From: Bradyrhizobium sp.
GTDB lineage: Bacteria; Pseudomonadota; Alphaproteobacteria; Rhizobiales; Xanthobacteraceae
Direction: 5' to 3'
Length of the DNA stretch: 34,884 bases
Assembly (NCBI RefSeq): GCF_030697065.1
Contig: NZ_JAUYQU010000004.1
Span: forward strand, 1-34,884
Shown here: in pieces, positions 7,909 through 16,657 of the stretch
Layout of the letters: the number at the start of each line of letters is the position of its first letter
How positions within the stretch are numbered: the first letter of the stretch is position 1
Notes under the pieces: model-generated
Told to the model about the DNA's origin: nothing
The model's database searches: none
The model's input: the letters and a program-made list of their open reading frames with translations, nothing else
Program-made: the position numbers and the translations under genes

Positions 7909-9339
7909 TTAGTACCGGTAATGATCGCTCTTGAACGGGCCTTCCGGCTTGACGCCGATGTAGTCGGCCTGGTCCTTGCGCAGTTCGGTCAGCTTGACGC
8001 CGATCTTGGCGAGATGCAGCCGGGCGACCTTCTCGTCGAGCGACTTCGGCAGCACGTAGACTTCCTTCTTGTATTTGCCGTCCTTGTTGTTGGCCCACAA
8101 CTCGATCTGCGCCAGCGTCTGGTTGGTGAACGACGCCGACATCACGAAGCTCGGATGGCCCATGGCGTTACCGAGGTTCACCAGGCGGCCTTCCGACAAC
8201 AGGATCATCCGCTTGCCGTCGGGGAAGGTGATCTCGTCGACCTGCGGCTTGATGTTGTCCCACTTCAGGTTCTTCAGATGCCCGATCTGGATCTCGTTGT
8301 CGAAGTGGCCGATGTTGCAGACGATGGCGCGAACCTTCATCGCGCGCATGTGCTCGATGGTGATGATGTCCTTGTTGCCGGTGGCGGTGACGAAGATATC
8401 GGCCCGCGGCGCGGCGTCTTCCATGGTGACGACCTCGTAGCCTTCCATCGCCGCCTGCAACGCGCAGATCGGATCGATTTCGGACACCATGACGCGGCAG
8501 CCGGCCTGGCGCAGCGAGGCCGCCGAGCCCTTGCCGACATCGCCGAAGCCCGCGACCATCGCCACCTTGCCGGACATCATGACGTCGGTGCCGCGGCGGA
8601 TGCCGTCGACCAGCGACTCCCGGCAGCCATAGAGGTTGTCGAACTTCGATTTTGTAACGGAGTCGTTGACGTTGATCGCCGGGAACAGCAGCTTGCCGCT
8701 CTTCTGCATCTCGTAGAGGCGGTGCACGCCGGTGGTGGTCTCTTCCGAAACGCCTTTGATGTTCTTCGCGATCTCGGCGAAATAGCCTTTCGGCTTTTCC
8801 TTCAGCAGCCGCTTGATCAGCGCGTAGAACACTTCCTCTTCGTCCGATTCCGGCTTGTCGAGGAACGCTGTGTCGCCCTGCTCGGCGCGCAGGCCGTGAT
8901 GCACCAGCATGGTGGCGTCGCCGCCGTCATCGAGGATCATGTTGGGGGTGCCGCCGCCGTGCCAGTCGAACATCCGCGCGGTGTAGTCCCAGTATTCGAC
9001 CAGGCTCTCGCCCTTCACCGCGAACACGGGAATGCCGGCCGCCGCGATCGCGGCCGCGGCGTGGTCCTGGGTCGAATAGATATTGCAGGAGACCCAGCGG
9101 ACGTCGGCACCCAGCGCTACCAGGGTCTCGATCAGCACCGCTGTCTGGATCGTCATGTGCAGCGAGCCGGCGATGCGGGCGCCCTTCAGCGGCTGCTTCG
9201 GGCCGTATTCCTCGCGAGTCGCCATCAGGCCGGGCATCTCGGTCTCGGCCAGCGAGATTTCCTTGCGGCCGAATTCGGCCAGCGAAATGTCCTTGACGAT
9301 GTAATCGGTGAAGGCGGGCTTCTTGGCGGCGGCGGTCAT
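7909..9339 (-). CDS. ahcY: Adenosylhomocysteinase (S-adenosyl-L-homocysteine hydrolase)
   Basis: A 476-residue cytosolic NAD-dependent enzyme that splits S-adenosylhomocysteine into adenosine and homocysteine, clearing the inhibitor left by SAM-dependent methylation. The family is plain from the start ([16 protein letters not shown]), the catalytic region ([14 protein letters not shown]), the NAD site [12 protein letters not shown] and the conserved C-terminus ending DHYRY. The frame is open upstream to 9495, but that extension reads through a palindromic repeat; the ATG at 9339 starts the conserved protein. A perfect terminator follows. metK lies 204 bp upstream on the same strand, with a repeat element between. 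Confidence 0.98.
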   Translation of the reverse strand: MTAAAKKPAFTDYIVKDISLAEFGRKEISLAETEMPGLMATREEYGPKQPLKGARIAGSLHMTIQTAVLIETLVALGADVRWVSCNIYSTQDHAAAAIAAAGIPVFAVKGESLVEYWDYTARMFDWHGGGTPNMILDDGGDATMLVHHGLRAEQGDTAFLDKPESDEEEVFYALIKRLLKEKPKGYFAEIAKNIKGVSEETTTGVHRLYEMQKSGKLLFPAINVNDSVTKSKFDNLYGCRESLVDGIRRGTDVMMSGKVAMVAGFGDVGKGSAASLRQAGCRVMVSEIDPICALQAAMEGYEVVTMEDAAPRADIFVTATGNKDIITIEHMRAMKVRAIVCNIGHFDNEIQIGHLKNLKWDNIKPQVDEITFPDGKRMILLSEGRLVNLGNAMGHPSFVMSASFTNQTLAQIELWANNKDGKYKKEVYVLPKSLDEKVARLHLAKIGVKLTELRKDQADYIGVKPEGPFKSDHYRY

Positions 9340-9414
9340 GTGGTTGATCCCTGAACAGGTGAATTCGGACTTATCGGTACAAAACAAAACTGAACGCATT
9401 AAGGCGCGGTCTGC

Positions 9415-9540
9415 CCCCTCGCCCCGCTCTTGCGGGGAGAGGGTTGGGGTGAGGGGCTCTCTCAACAAGCACCGCCTCGCGGATAGTCCCCTCACCCGGC
9501 GCTACACGCCGACCTCTCCGCGCAAGCGGGGAGAGGTGAG
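9415..9540. repeat. Composite REP-like palindromic element between metK and ahcY
   Basis: Two hairpins, one at 9416-9443 (CCCTCGCCCCGC with GCGGGGAGAGGG, one mismatch) and one at 9512-9537 (ACCTCTCC with GGAGAGGT), flank an inner inverted repeat, GGGTGAGGGG (9447-9456) and CCCCTCACCC (9488-9497). The whole folds as a large paired structure. Elements with CTCTCCCCGC and GGGTGAGGGG are common intergenic repeats in rhizobia as I recall them. It could stabilise or attenuate a metK-ahcY transcript. Confidence 0.8.
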
Positions 9541-9543
9541 AAG

Positions 9544-10740
9544 TCAGACGGCGCGCTTCAGCGCGTCGGCCAGGTCGGTCTTTTCCCAGGAGAAACCGCC
9601 GTCCTTGTCCGGGGTGCGGCCGAAATGGCCGTAGGACGAGGTGCGGGCGTAGATCGGCTTGTTGAGGTCGAGGTGCTTGCGGATGCCGCGCGGCGTCAGG
9701 TCCATCGCCTCGGCCACGGCCTTCTCGAGCTTGTCCTCGGGCACCTGTCCGGTGCCGTGGGTATCGATGTAGATCGACAGCGGCCGCGCCACGCCGATGG
9801 CATAGGCGAGCTGCAGCGTGCAGCGGCCGGCCAGGCCGGCCGCGACGATGTTCTTGGCGAGATAGCGCGCGGCATAGGCCGCCGAACGATCCACCTTGGT
9901 CGGGTCCTTGCCGGAGAAGGCGCCGCCGCCATGCGGCGCCGCGCCGCCATAGGTGTCGACGATGATCTTGCGGCCGGTGAGGCCGGCGTCGCCGTCGGGA
10001 CCGCCGATGTAGAACTTGCCGGTCGGGTTGACGTGCCAGGTGGTCTTGCCGTTGATCCAGCCCTCCGGCAGCGCCTGCCGAACATAGGGTTCGACGCAGT
10101 CGCGCACCTGGCTGGACGACATGTCCTCGACCAGATGCTGGTGCGAGACCACGATCTGGGTGACGCCGACCGGCTTGCCGTTTTCGTATTGCACGGTGAC
10201 CTGGCTCTTGGAGTCCGGACCCAGCACCTTCTCCTTGCCGGAGTGGCGCGCCTCCGAGATCAGCCGCAGGATCTTGTGGGCGTAGAACAGCGGCGCCGGC
10301 ATCAGGTCGGGGGTCTCGCTGGTGGCGTAACCGAACATGATGCCCTGGTCGCCGGCGCCCTCTTCCTTGTTGGTGCCGGGCTGCAGCGCATCGACGCCCT
10401 GCGCGATGTCGGCGGATTGCGGATGCAGCAGGATTTCGACCTTGGCCTTCTCCCAGTGAAAGCCTTCCTGCTCGTAGCCGATGTCCTTGATCGCGGCGCG
10501 GGCCACGCTCTCGATCTGCTCGTTGGTGACCGAGGCGGGGCCGCGGGTCTCGCCGGCGATCACCACCCGGTTGGTGGTGGCGAGGGTTTCGCAGGCCGCG
10601 CGAATCGCCCAGGGGTCGAAGCCAGCCTTCTGGCCTTCGCGGAAGAACAGATCGACGATCTCGTCCGAAATCCTGTCGCAGACCTTGTCCGGATGACCTT
10701 CGGATACCGACTCACTGGTGAACAGATAATACGCGCGCAT
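9544..10740 (-). CDS. metK: S-adenosylmethionine synthetase
   Basis: A 398-residue enzyme that makes SAM from methionine and ATP in the cytosol. It begins [22 protein letters not shown], split here as [13 protein letters not shown] then DKVCDRISD, and carries both family signatures, [12 protein letters not shown] and GGGAFSGKD. Length is normal. The ATG at 10740 is preceded directly by an in-frame TTG at 10743; a GGGG site lies upstream, 9 nt from the ATG and 6 nt from the TTG, so the TTG is possible but less likely. The HTH-methyltransferase gene ends 61 bp upstream and ahcY follows 204 bp downstream, all on the same strand. I see no SAM riboswitch in the short gap. Confidence 0.98.
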   Translation of the reverse strand: MRAYYLFTSESVSEGHPDKVCDRISDEIVDLFFREGQKAGFDPWAIRAACETLATTNRVVIAGETRGPASVTNEQIESVARAAIKDIGYEQEGFHWEKAKVEILLHPQSADIAQGVDALQPGTNKEEGAGDQGIMFGYATSETPDLMPAPLFYAHKILRLISEARHSGKEKVLGPDSKSQVTVQYENGKPVGVTQIVVSHQHLVEDMSSSQVRDCVEPYVRQALPEGWINGKTTWHVNPTGKFYIGGPDGDAGLTGRKIIVDTYGGAAPHGGGAFSGKDPTKVDRSAAYAARYLAKNIVAAGLAGRCTLQLAYAIGVARPLSIYIDTHGTGQVPEDKLEKAVAEAMDLTPRGIRKHLDLNKPIYARTSSYGHFGRTPDKDGGFSWEKTDLADALKRAV

Positions 10741-10801
10741 CAACCAACCCCTTTTTCCGCCTGACCTCGGCGGTCCTCATCGAAAAGTGTGTCCTGAAAT
10801 G

Positions 10802-12157
10802 TCAGTCGCGACGGCGCGAGATGACGTAGGATTCGTCGTAGAACCAGAGCCCGTTATGCTTGCGCAGAACTTCCCTGGTGGCATCGAGAGTGCGGCCGCT
10901 TTCTGTCATTTCCGTCAACCGGTCGTCTTCGATCTGGGCGACATACACCGCGGCGTTCCACGCTGCAAAGGCCGTGGAGGTTCCGATCGAGCCGGTGACC
11001 TCGTTGGGCAGCGCTTCCATATCATATCGGAAGATCGAGCGGTTATCGGCATATGCATTAAAGTTAAGATCGCGCCCGGCCGATCCCAGCTCGTATTTCA
11101 CCGCGCGCAATAGCTCATGACGGCTCACCGCGAAAGGATTTTCTCCCGGCCAGACCGACTGGATGATCTCCAGCCCCGGATCCTGCCCGTGGGAGTGAAT
11201 TCCAATCAAACGGCCTCCGGCCCGGAGCGCCCGGGCCAGCGGGGCAATGATGCGCCTAGCGCGGAAATTCACAGAAGATTTCGCCCGGTAGGGCTGCGAG
11301 GCGATGATCAGGTCGAAATTGGCCTCGGAACGGCCGGCCCGCGGGATGATCGAATCGAGCAAAAACCGGTGATCCTCCCGGTACAGCACGATGGCGACCG
11401 GCCGCTCATAGACCGGCATGCCCGAACGCGGGCTGACATTGGCCCGCCAGTTTTGCTCCAGAAATGGCCCCAATGCGGCGATCTGGGCCTCGAACTCGCC
11501 CGAGGAGGCGCCCTGCAGGACCACCTCATGCCAAATCATGCCCGCGGCAGCCGCGGGCGAGGCCGGCGTAAGCCATGGCGCCTCGGCATAATACATGTTG
11601 GTCAGTACGAAAACCGTGGCCGGGTGCTCGAACAGACGATCCGGCACCTTGTCGAGGGTCAGCCGGACGTCCTCCAGACTGAGCTCCTTGCCGGCGATGT
11701 AGAACGGCATATGGGGGAAGCGGCCGTGCATCGAGCGCATCACCCGCGCCAGGACCGTGCCGTCGCCGACCCCGGCATCGAATACCCTCAGCGCGGGCGG
11801 CCGGGGGTGGATGCTGCCGAGTTCCAGCCCAACGCGCTCGGCGATCACCCGCTTTTCGCTGCAGGTATGGACAAACAGCAGGTATTTCTGCCGATTCTCG
11901 AAAAATCGGAAATTACCGCGAGGATCCCGCTTCTCGGGTGGCACCTCAAGCCCGCGCGGCGGCGGTAGCCCGCCGGGCGTGGAAGCCGCGATATAGGCCT
12001 GGATCCGGTCCAGTGTGTCGATGGTGATGCGCTTGCCCTCGCGCAAGCGGTGCACCAGCTTGCCGTCATTGACGGCGCGGCGGCCGAAGGTCGATTCTGC
12101 CATGTCCGCCTGCCGGCAGAATTCGGAGATCAGGGCGAGGATCTGGTCGTTTTTCAT
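10802..12157 (-). CDS. HTH-methyltransferase fusion protein, function unknown
   Basis: A 451-residue protein that I do not recognise as a named enzyme. Residues ~1-58 look like a small helix-turn-helix domain (ADMAESTFGRRAVNDGKL, then VHRLREGKRITIDTLDRI). After a proline-rich linker, residues ~82-450 look like a class I SAM-dependent methyltransferase: motif I VFDAGVGDGTVL at 125-136 and FDLIIASQPYRA at 281-292, where SQPY sits in the place of the (N/D)PPY motif of amino-methyltransferases. The frame is open to 12412, but homology-like content begins at the ATG at 12157; no strong ribosome-binding site is visible. It lies just upstream of metK, so a role using or sensing SAM is an inference from context. 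Confidence 0.8.
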   Translation of the reverse strand: MKNDQILALISEFCRQADMAESTFGRRAVNDGKLVHRLREGKRITIDTLDRIQAYIAASTPGGLPPPRGLEVPPEKRDPRGNFRFFENRQKYLLFVHTCSEKRVIAERVGLELGSIHPRPPALRVFDAGVGDGTVLARVMRSMHGRFPHMPFYIAGKELSLEDVRLTLDKVPDRLFEHPATVFVLTNMYYAEAPWLTPASPAAAAGMIWHEVVLQGASSGEFEAQIAALGPFLEQNWRANVSPRSGMPVYERPVAIVLYREDHRFLLDSIIPRAGRSEANFDLIIASQPYRAKSSVNFRARRIIAPLARALRAGGRLIGIHSHGQDPGLEIIQSVWPGENPFAVSRHELLRAVKYELGSAGRDLNFNAYADNRSIFRYDMEALPNEVTGSIGTSTAFAAWNAAVYVAQIEDDRLTEMTESGRTLDATREVLRKHNGLWFYDESYVISRRRD

Positions 12158-12496
12158 TCGGCGGGGTTTGTCTGGATTTGGGACAAGCCGGTGGGCAGCA
12201 GCGGATGGCGCGGGTGTCCTAACACTGCCTGCCCACCAAGGGAATGCAGGGCTAACTTGGCCGGCTGCGGCAACGATCTCGCAAGCCCTGGAAGCCCGGG
12301 ATTGCATGCGCCGGAATGCGGCACGGCAGGGGCCTCCTCTGCACACCGTCATCCTGCAGCAGATCGACGGAGCAAGCCCTGCGGGAACAATTTCGGTACA
12401 GCCAAGCGCCAATTCAGTCTAGAAGTCGGGCGGTCGCTTGCCGGTCCCGTTTCGGCGAATCCGATTGCATCTTCGATCCCTTCCAGACGCCAGATC
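12158..12496. other. Divergent intergenic region with a spaced inverted repeat
   Basis: These 339 bases separate the divergent HTH-methyltransferase and methyltransferase-GT2 genes and must hold both promoters, which I cannot place with confidence. GGTGGGCAG at 12190-12198 and CTGCCCACC at 12229-12237 form a perfect 9-bp inverted repeat with a 30-bp gap, 33 bp before the minus-strand start; this could be an operator or a leader hairpin. Confidence 0.4.
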
Positions 12497-13990
12497 ATGA
12501 ATTTTGACTCCTCCGAGACCGCAGTGATTGCCGTACGCTCGGACCCCTCACGTTCGATCGAGCTTTCGAGGCGCAAACGCGACCTGCTCGACCACTTCGA
12601 GGGCAACAGCGAGGAACTCGATCGCTGGCGCGATTTCAACGCCGCCTATCACGACGACGATCGCAAGTTCATGCGATTTCTGATTCCACCGGGCAAACGG
12701 GTACTCGAACTCGGCTGCGGCCGGGGAGATTTGCTGGCCGCCCTGCAACCGTCCTATGGCGTCGGCGTCGATTTCGGCGCCAGGACAATCGCGCAAGCGA
12801 AGACCCGGTATCCCGATCTGCATTTCGTCCACGGGGACGTCGAGGATCCGGCCACGATCACCTCGATCGAGGGACCTTTCGACTACATCGTGATGGCCGA
12901 TACGATCGGGATGTTCGAGGATATCGACGGTACCCTGCGGCAGGTCCAGCAATTGTGTTCGCCGTCGACGCGCATCATCATCGCCTATTACTCGCATCTG
13001 TGGGAACCGGTCCTGAAACTCGCAGAGACGTTACGCCTGCGCAGCAAGCAGCCCGAGATCAACTATATCGCCACCGCCGACTTCCTGAACCTGATGGAGC
13101 TCGCTGATTTCGAGGTGATCAGCCAGGAGCAGCGCCAATTGCTTCCGCGGCGCTGGCTTGGGCTTGGGCCGTTTATCAACCGGTACATCGCGCCCCTGCC
13201 CGGGATCAGGCAGTTGTGCCTTCGCACCTACATCATCGGACGGCCGGTCCGCCATTTTCCGAACCGCAAATTTTCCGCCAGCGTTCTCATTCCCTGTCGC
13301 AACGAAAGGGGCAACATCGAAAACGCGATCCGGCGCATGCCGAAATTCGGCTCCGCCCAGGAAATCCTGTTCGTCGAAGGAAATTCCAGCGACGGCACGT
13401 TCGAAGAATGCGAGCGGGTCCGCGATGCCTACAGGGACAGTTGGGTCATCAAGGTCCTGAAACAGGACGGCAAAGGCAAGGGCGACGCGGTCCGGAAGGG
13501 GTTTGCCGCCGCGACCGGCGATGTGCTGATGATCCTGGATGCCGATCTGACGATGCCGCCGGAAGCGCTGCCAAAATACCATGCGGTGATCGAGAGCGGG
13601 AAGGCCGAATTCGTCAACGGCACCCGACTTGTGTATCCGATGGAAAACGAGGCGATGCGTCCGCTGAATTTCATTGCCAACCGCTGCTTCGCCTATCTGT
13701 TCAGCTATCTCGTCAATACCCGCCTGACCGACACCCTGTGCGGCACCAAAGCCTTGCTGCGAAGAGACTACGAGCTGCTGGCGCAGGAGCGCGCTTACTT
13801 CGGCAACTTCGATCCGTTCGGCGACTTTGATCTGATCTTCGGCGCCGCGAAACAGCATCTCAAGATCATCGAGACGCCGATCCACTACAAGGCGCGAACG
13901 TTCGGCGAAACCCAGATTTCGCGTTTTCGCGACGGCTGGCTGCTGCTGAAGATGGTCTGGTTTGCCTATCGCAAGCTCAAGGCAATCTGA
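12497..13990 (+). CDS. Bifunctional SAM methyltransferase - family 2 glycosyltransferase
   Basis: A 497-residue fusion. Residues ~30-230 form a class I methyltransferase: motif I VLELGCGRGDLL from residue 69, then HFVHGDVED and FDYIVMADTIGMFEDI. Residues ~262-490 form a GT2 glycosyltransferase of the dolichyl/undecaprenyl-phosphate sugar transferase type: SVLIPCRNERGNIENAI at the start, EGNSSDGT, KQDGKGKGDAVRKGF and the metal-binding DAD at 348-350. No clear membrane helices follow, so it probably works at the inner face of the membrane on a lipid- or nucleotide-sugar. The frame is open from 12050, but the conserved protein starts at ATG 12497. It likely adds and modifies a surface glycan; sugar and acceptor are unknown. 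Confidence 0.87.
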   Translation: MNFDSSETAVIAVRSDPSRSIELSRRKRDLLDHFEGNSEELDRWRDFNAAYHDDDRKFMRFLIPPGKRVLELGCGRGDLLAALQPSYGVGVDFGARTIAQAKTRYPDLHFVHGDVEDPATITSIEGPFDYIVMADTIGMFEDIDGTLRQVQQLCSPSTRIIIAYYSHLWEPVLKLAETLRLRSKQPEINYIATADFLNLMELADFEVISQEQRQLLPRRWLGLGPFINRYIAPLPGIRQLCLRTYIIGRPVRHFPNRKFSASVLIPCRNERGNIENAIRRMPKFGSAQEILFVEGNSSDGTFEECERVRDAYRDSWVIKVLKQDGKGKGDAVRKGFAAATGDVLMILDADLTMPPEALPKYHAVIESGKAEFVNGTRLVYPMENEAMRPLNFIANRCFAYLFSYLVNTRLTDTLCGTKALLRRDYELLAQERAYFGNFDPFGDFDLIFGAAKQHLKIIETPIHYKARTFGETQISRFRDGWLLLKMVWFAYRKLKAI

Positions 13991-13998
13991 GGTCTGCC

Positions 13999-14043
13999 GG
14001 TTCCGGCAAGCTGGCTCGCGAAACCCGGATCCTTGCCCGAACC
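13999..14043. terminator. Stem-loop between convergent genes, possible bidirectional terminator
   Basis: GGTTCCGGCAAG (13999-14010) pairs with CTTGCCCGAACC (14032-14043) with one mismatch and a 21-nt loop. It lies between the convergent ends at 13990 and 14058. There is no T-run, so termination is inferred only from position and pairing. Confidence 0.4.
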
Positions 14044-14057
14044 AGCCGACCGCGGCC

Positions 14058-15173
14058 CTACCCCCACACCTCCCGGGCGACATCGACAGCGAGCTTCAGT
14101 TTCGCCCACTGCTCCTCCTCGGTGAGCAGGTTGCCTTCCTCGGTGGATGCAAAACCGCATTGCGGCGAAACCGCGAGCTGATCGAGCGGTGCAAATCTGC
14201 TCGCCTCTTCCAGCCGACGCTTGATGTCTTCCTTCTTTTCCAGTTCGCCCGATTTCGAGGTGATGACGCCGACCACCACGATCTTGTTGCCCTTCGGCAG
14301 ATAGCGCAGCGGCTCGAAGCCGCCGGCGCGGTCCGAATCATATTCCAGGAAGTAGCCGTCGTAATTGGTGCCGGCGAGCAGCGTTTCGGCCACCGGCTCG
14401 TAGCCGCCGGACGAAATCCAGGTGGAACGGAAATTGCCGCGGCAGACATGCGTGGTGATGGTCATGTCGGCCGGCCGCTCGGCGATCGCGTAGTTGATGA
14501 CACGGGCGTAGATTTCCTGCAGGCCGTCGGGGTTATCGCCGCGCTCGCGGGCCTTCTTCAATTCCTCCTGCGAGCACAGATAGGCCCAGACCGTATCGTC
14601 GAACTGAAGGTAGCGGCAGCCGGCGTCGTAAAACGCCTTGACGGCCTTGCGGTAGGTCTTGCCGAGATCCTCGAAGAAGGCGTCGAGATCGGGATAGACG
14701 TCTTTCGAGATCGACTTGCGGCCGCCGCGGAAGTGCAGCACCGCCGGCGACGGGATCGTCATCTTCGGCATCACATGCGCGACATCGGCATGTTTCTTCA
14801 GGAAACGAAAATGGTCCAGCATCGGATGATCGTCGGGGAAATCGAGCTTGCCGATCACCCGCACCGCGTCGTGCCGGGTCTCCACGCCCGCGAACTGGAT
14901 GCCGGTCTCGGGATGAAACAATTCGCACCCGGTGAGCTTGGCGAGAAAATCGAAATGCCACCAGGAGCGGCGGAATTCACCGTCGGTCGCGAGCTTCAGG
15001 CCGATCGAGGCCTGCTTGTGCACGACCTTTTCAATCTCCATGTCCTCGGCCTTGCGCAGGTCGTCGGCGGAGATCTCGCCCTTCTCCAGCCTGGCGCGCG
15101 CCTCCTTGATGCGCGGCGGCCGCAACAGGCTGCCGACCTCGTCGGCGCGGAACGGGGCTTTGGTTCGCTGCAT
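14058..15173 (-). CDS. MetE-core methionine synthase-like protein
   Basis: A 371-residue protein matching only the C-terminal catalytic half of cobalamin-independent methionine synthase (full MetE is ~750). The zinc ligands are present: H242 and C244 in TTHVCRGN, E277 in YFLEYDSDRAG and C339 in SPQCGFAS. Other core stretches are LQFDDTVWAYLC and the start RADEVGSLLRPP. It may move a methyl group to homocysteine, but lacking the folate-binding N-half it may use another donor, like YxjG-type or other core-MetE proteins. The ATG has a GGGAG site. It lies 22 bp after livF and is probably the last gene of the liv operon, hinting that the transporter imports a sulfur or methylated compound; this is inference. 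Confidence 0.9.
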   Translation of the reverse strand: MQRTKAPFRADEVGSLLRPPRIKEARARLEKGEISADDLRKAEDMEIEKVVHKQASIGLKLATDGEFRRSWWHFDFLAKLTGCELFHPETGIQFAGVETRHDAVRVIGKLDFPDDHPMLDHFRFLKKHADVAHVMPKMTIPSPAVLHFRGGRKSISKDVYPDLDAFFEDLGKTYRKAVKAFYDAGCRYLQFDDTVWAYLCSQEELKKARERGDNPDGLQEIYARVINYAIAERPADMTITTHVCRGNFRSTWISSGGYEPVAETLLAGTNYDGYFLEYDSDRAGGFEPLRYLPKGNKIVVVGVITSKSGELEKKEDIKRRLEEASRFAPLDQLAVSPQCGFASTEEGNLLTEEEQWAKLKLAVDVAREVWG

Positions 15174-15195
15174 GGTCTCAACTCCCGAGGAAAAA

Positions 15196-15912
15196 TTAGT
15201 GGGCGGCGGCGCCGGAGACGCCGAGAAAGCGCTCCAGCGCGGCGGAATCGGCTTTCAACGTGCTGCTGGCCGCATCATGGACGATCGCGCCGCGCTCCAA
15301 TATCACAACGCGGTCGGCAAGCCCTAGAATCTTTTGCGCGTTCTGTTCGACAATGACCGCACAAATGCCTCCGGCCCGGGTGATGGTGCCCAGCGCCTCG
15401 AGCAACTCCTCGACGATGATCGGGGCCAGCCCCTCGGTCGGCTCGTCCAGCAGCAACACCTTCGGATTGAGCGTCAGCGCCCGGCCGATCGCCAGCATCT
15501 GCTGCTCGCCGCCGGAAAGCTGGTTGCCGAAATTGTTGCGGCGCTCCTTCAGCCGCGGAAACATCTCGTAGACTTTCGCCACCGTCCAGGGCCCCGGCTG
15601 GGCGACGGCGGTCATGTTTTCCTCCACCGTGAGGGAACGGAAGATATTGCGCTCCTGCGGCACCCAGCCGATGCCCGCCCGCGCCCGTTGATCCGGCCGC
15701 ATCGCGGTGATGTCGAGCCCGCCGAGGGTGATGCCGCCACTGAACCGGCGGGTGATGCCGACGATCGAATTGATCAGAGTGGTCTTGCCGGCGCCGTTGC
15801 GGCCGAGCAGTGCAAGCACCTGGCTTTCCGGCAAGCGCAGCGACATGCCGGGCAATACCACCGCTTCGCCGTAACCCGCGCGCAGGCCTTCGATGGCCAG
15901 GAGATCAGGCAT
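15196..15912 (-). CDS. livF: LIV-type ABC transporter ATP-binding protein (LivF-like), operon 1
   Basis: A 238-residue ATPase of the branched-chain amino acid (HAAT) transporter family. Walker A GRNGAGKTT is at 37-45, then the Q-loop region GWVPQERNIF, signature LSGGEQQMLAIGRAL and Walker B VLLLDEPTEGLAP, the last block being typical of LivF. It would pair with the LivG-like subunit on the cytoplasmic face of the LivHM pore. Its start overlaps the livG end by 8 bp, showing tight operon packing. The transported compound may be an amino acid, but LIV systems also carry amides and aromatic acids. Confidence 0.93.
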   Translation of the reverse strand: MPDLLAIEGLRAGYGEAVVLPGMSLRLPESQVLALLGRNGAGKTTLINSIVGITRRFSGGITLGGLDITAMRPDQRARAGIGWVPQERNIFRSLTVEENMTAVAQPGPWTVAKVYEMFPRLKERRNNFGNQLSGGEQQMLAIGRALTLNPKVLLLDEPTEGLAPIIVEELLEALGTITRAGGICAVIVEQNAQKILGLADRVVILERGAIVHDAASSTLKADSAALERFLGVSGAAAH

Positions 15913-16657
15913 CGGCGGCCTCGCCGAGATAAACCGCCTTCACCCTTCGATCGCGCGCCACCTCGTCCGGCGGGCCCTCCACCAGCATGGCGCCGTTGAC
16001 CAGCACCGAAATGCGGTCGGCGAACGAGAACACCAGATCCATGTCGTGCTCGATCAGGAGCACCGTGACGTCGCGCGGCAATGCCGCCACGGCGGCGAGG
16101 ATATCGTGGCGCTCGCTTTCCGGCACGCCGGCGGCCGGCTCGTCCAGCAGCAGCACGCGCGGCCTGGCGGCAATAGCGACCGCGATCTCGAGCAGGCGCT
16201 GCTTTCCGTACGGCAGGGTCACCGTCGGCTCGTTCATGACGTCGAGCAAGTGGAACCGCACCAGATTTTCCGCTATCTCGGCATTCACGTCGTTGCGCGT
16301 CCCCATCCGGCGCCACCAGTCGCCGCCGCGGCCGAGCCGTTCCGAGACCGCAAGTCCGATGGTTTCGAGCGGTGTCAAATCGGCATAGAGCTGGTTGATC
16401 TGGAAGGTGCGCGACAGCCCGCGCAGCACCCTGGTGTGGACGGCGAGATCGGTGATGTCGCTGCCTTTGAGCAGGATGCGCCCGGCATCGGGCTTGAGCA
16501 TGCCGGTCAGGAGATTGATGACGGTGGTCTTGCCGGCGCCGTTCGGACCGATCAGCGCGTGGCGGGCGCCCTGCTCTATCCTGAGCGACAGGTCCTGGGT
16601 GACCCTGAGGCCGCCGAAGCTTTTCTCCAGCCCGATCGTTTCCAGCGCCAGCGTCAT
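15905..16657 (-). CDS. livG: LIV-type ABC transporter ATP-binding protein (LivG-like), operon 1
   Basis: A 250-residue ATPase. Walker A GPNGAGKTT is at 37-45, the signature reads LPYGKQRLLEIA (S replaced by P in the usual LSYGxQR), and Walker B is VLLLDEPAAG. The frame remains open into the livM region up to 17638, but the ATG at 16657 starts the conserved domain and overlaps the livM stop in an ATGA (4 bp), a sign of coupled translation. It is the partner of the LivF-like ATPase. Confidence 0.93.
   Translation of the reverse strand: MTLALETIGLEKSFGGLRVTQDLSLRIEQGARHALIGPNGAGKTTVINLLTGMLKPDAGRILLKGSDITDLAVHTRVLRGLSRTFQINQLYADLTPLETIGLAVSERLGRGGDWWRRMGTRNDVNAEIAENLVRFHLLDVMNEPTVTLPYGKQRLLEIAVAIAARPRVLLLDEPAAGVPESERHDILAAVAALPRDVTVLLIEHDMDLVFSFADRISVLVNGAMLVEGPPDEVARDRRVKAVYLGEAADA

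Noticed and set aside
7807..9354. 515-codon open frame on the plus strand
   Set aside because: Antisense shadow of ahcY, whose identity is certain.
9625..10764. 379-codon open frame on the plus strand
   Set aside because: Antisense shadow of metK; no motif or ribosome-binding site.
10741..10801. SAM riboswitch ahead of metK
   Set aside because: The 61-bp gap is short and shows no pseudoknot-like pairing that I can recognise.
13962..15356. 464-codon open frame on the plus strand
   Set aside because: Runs antisense through the MetE-like gene and into livF; no domain seen.
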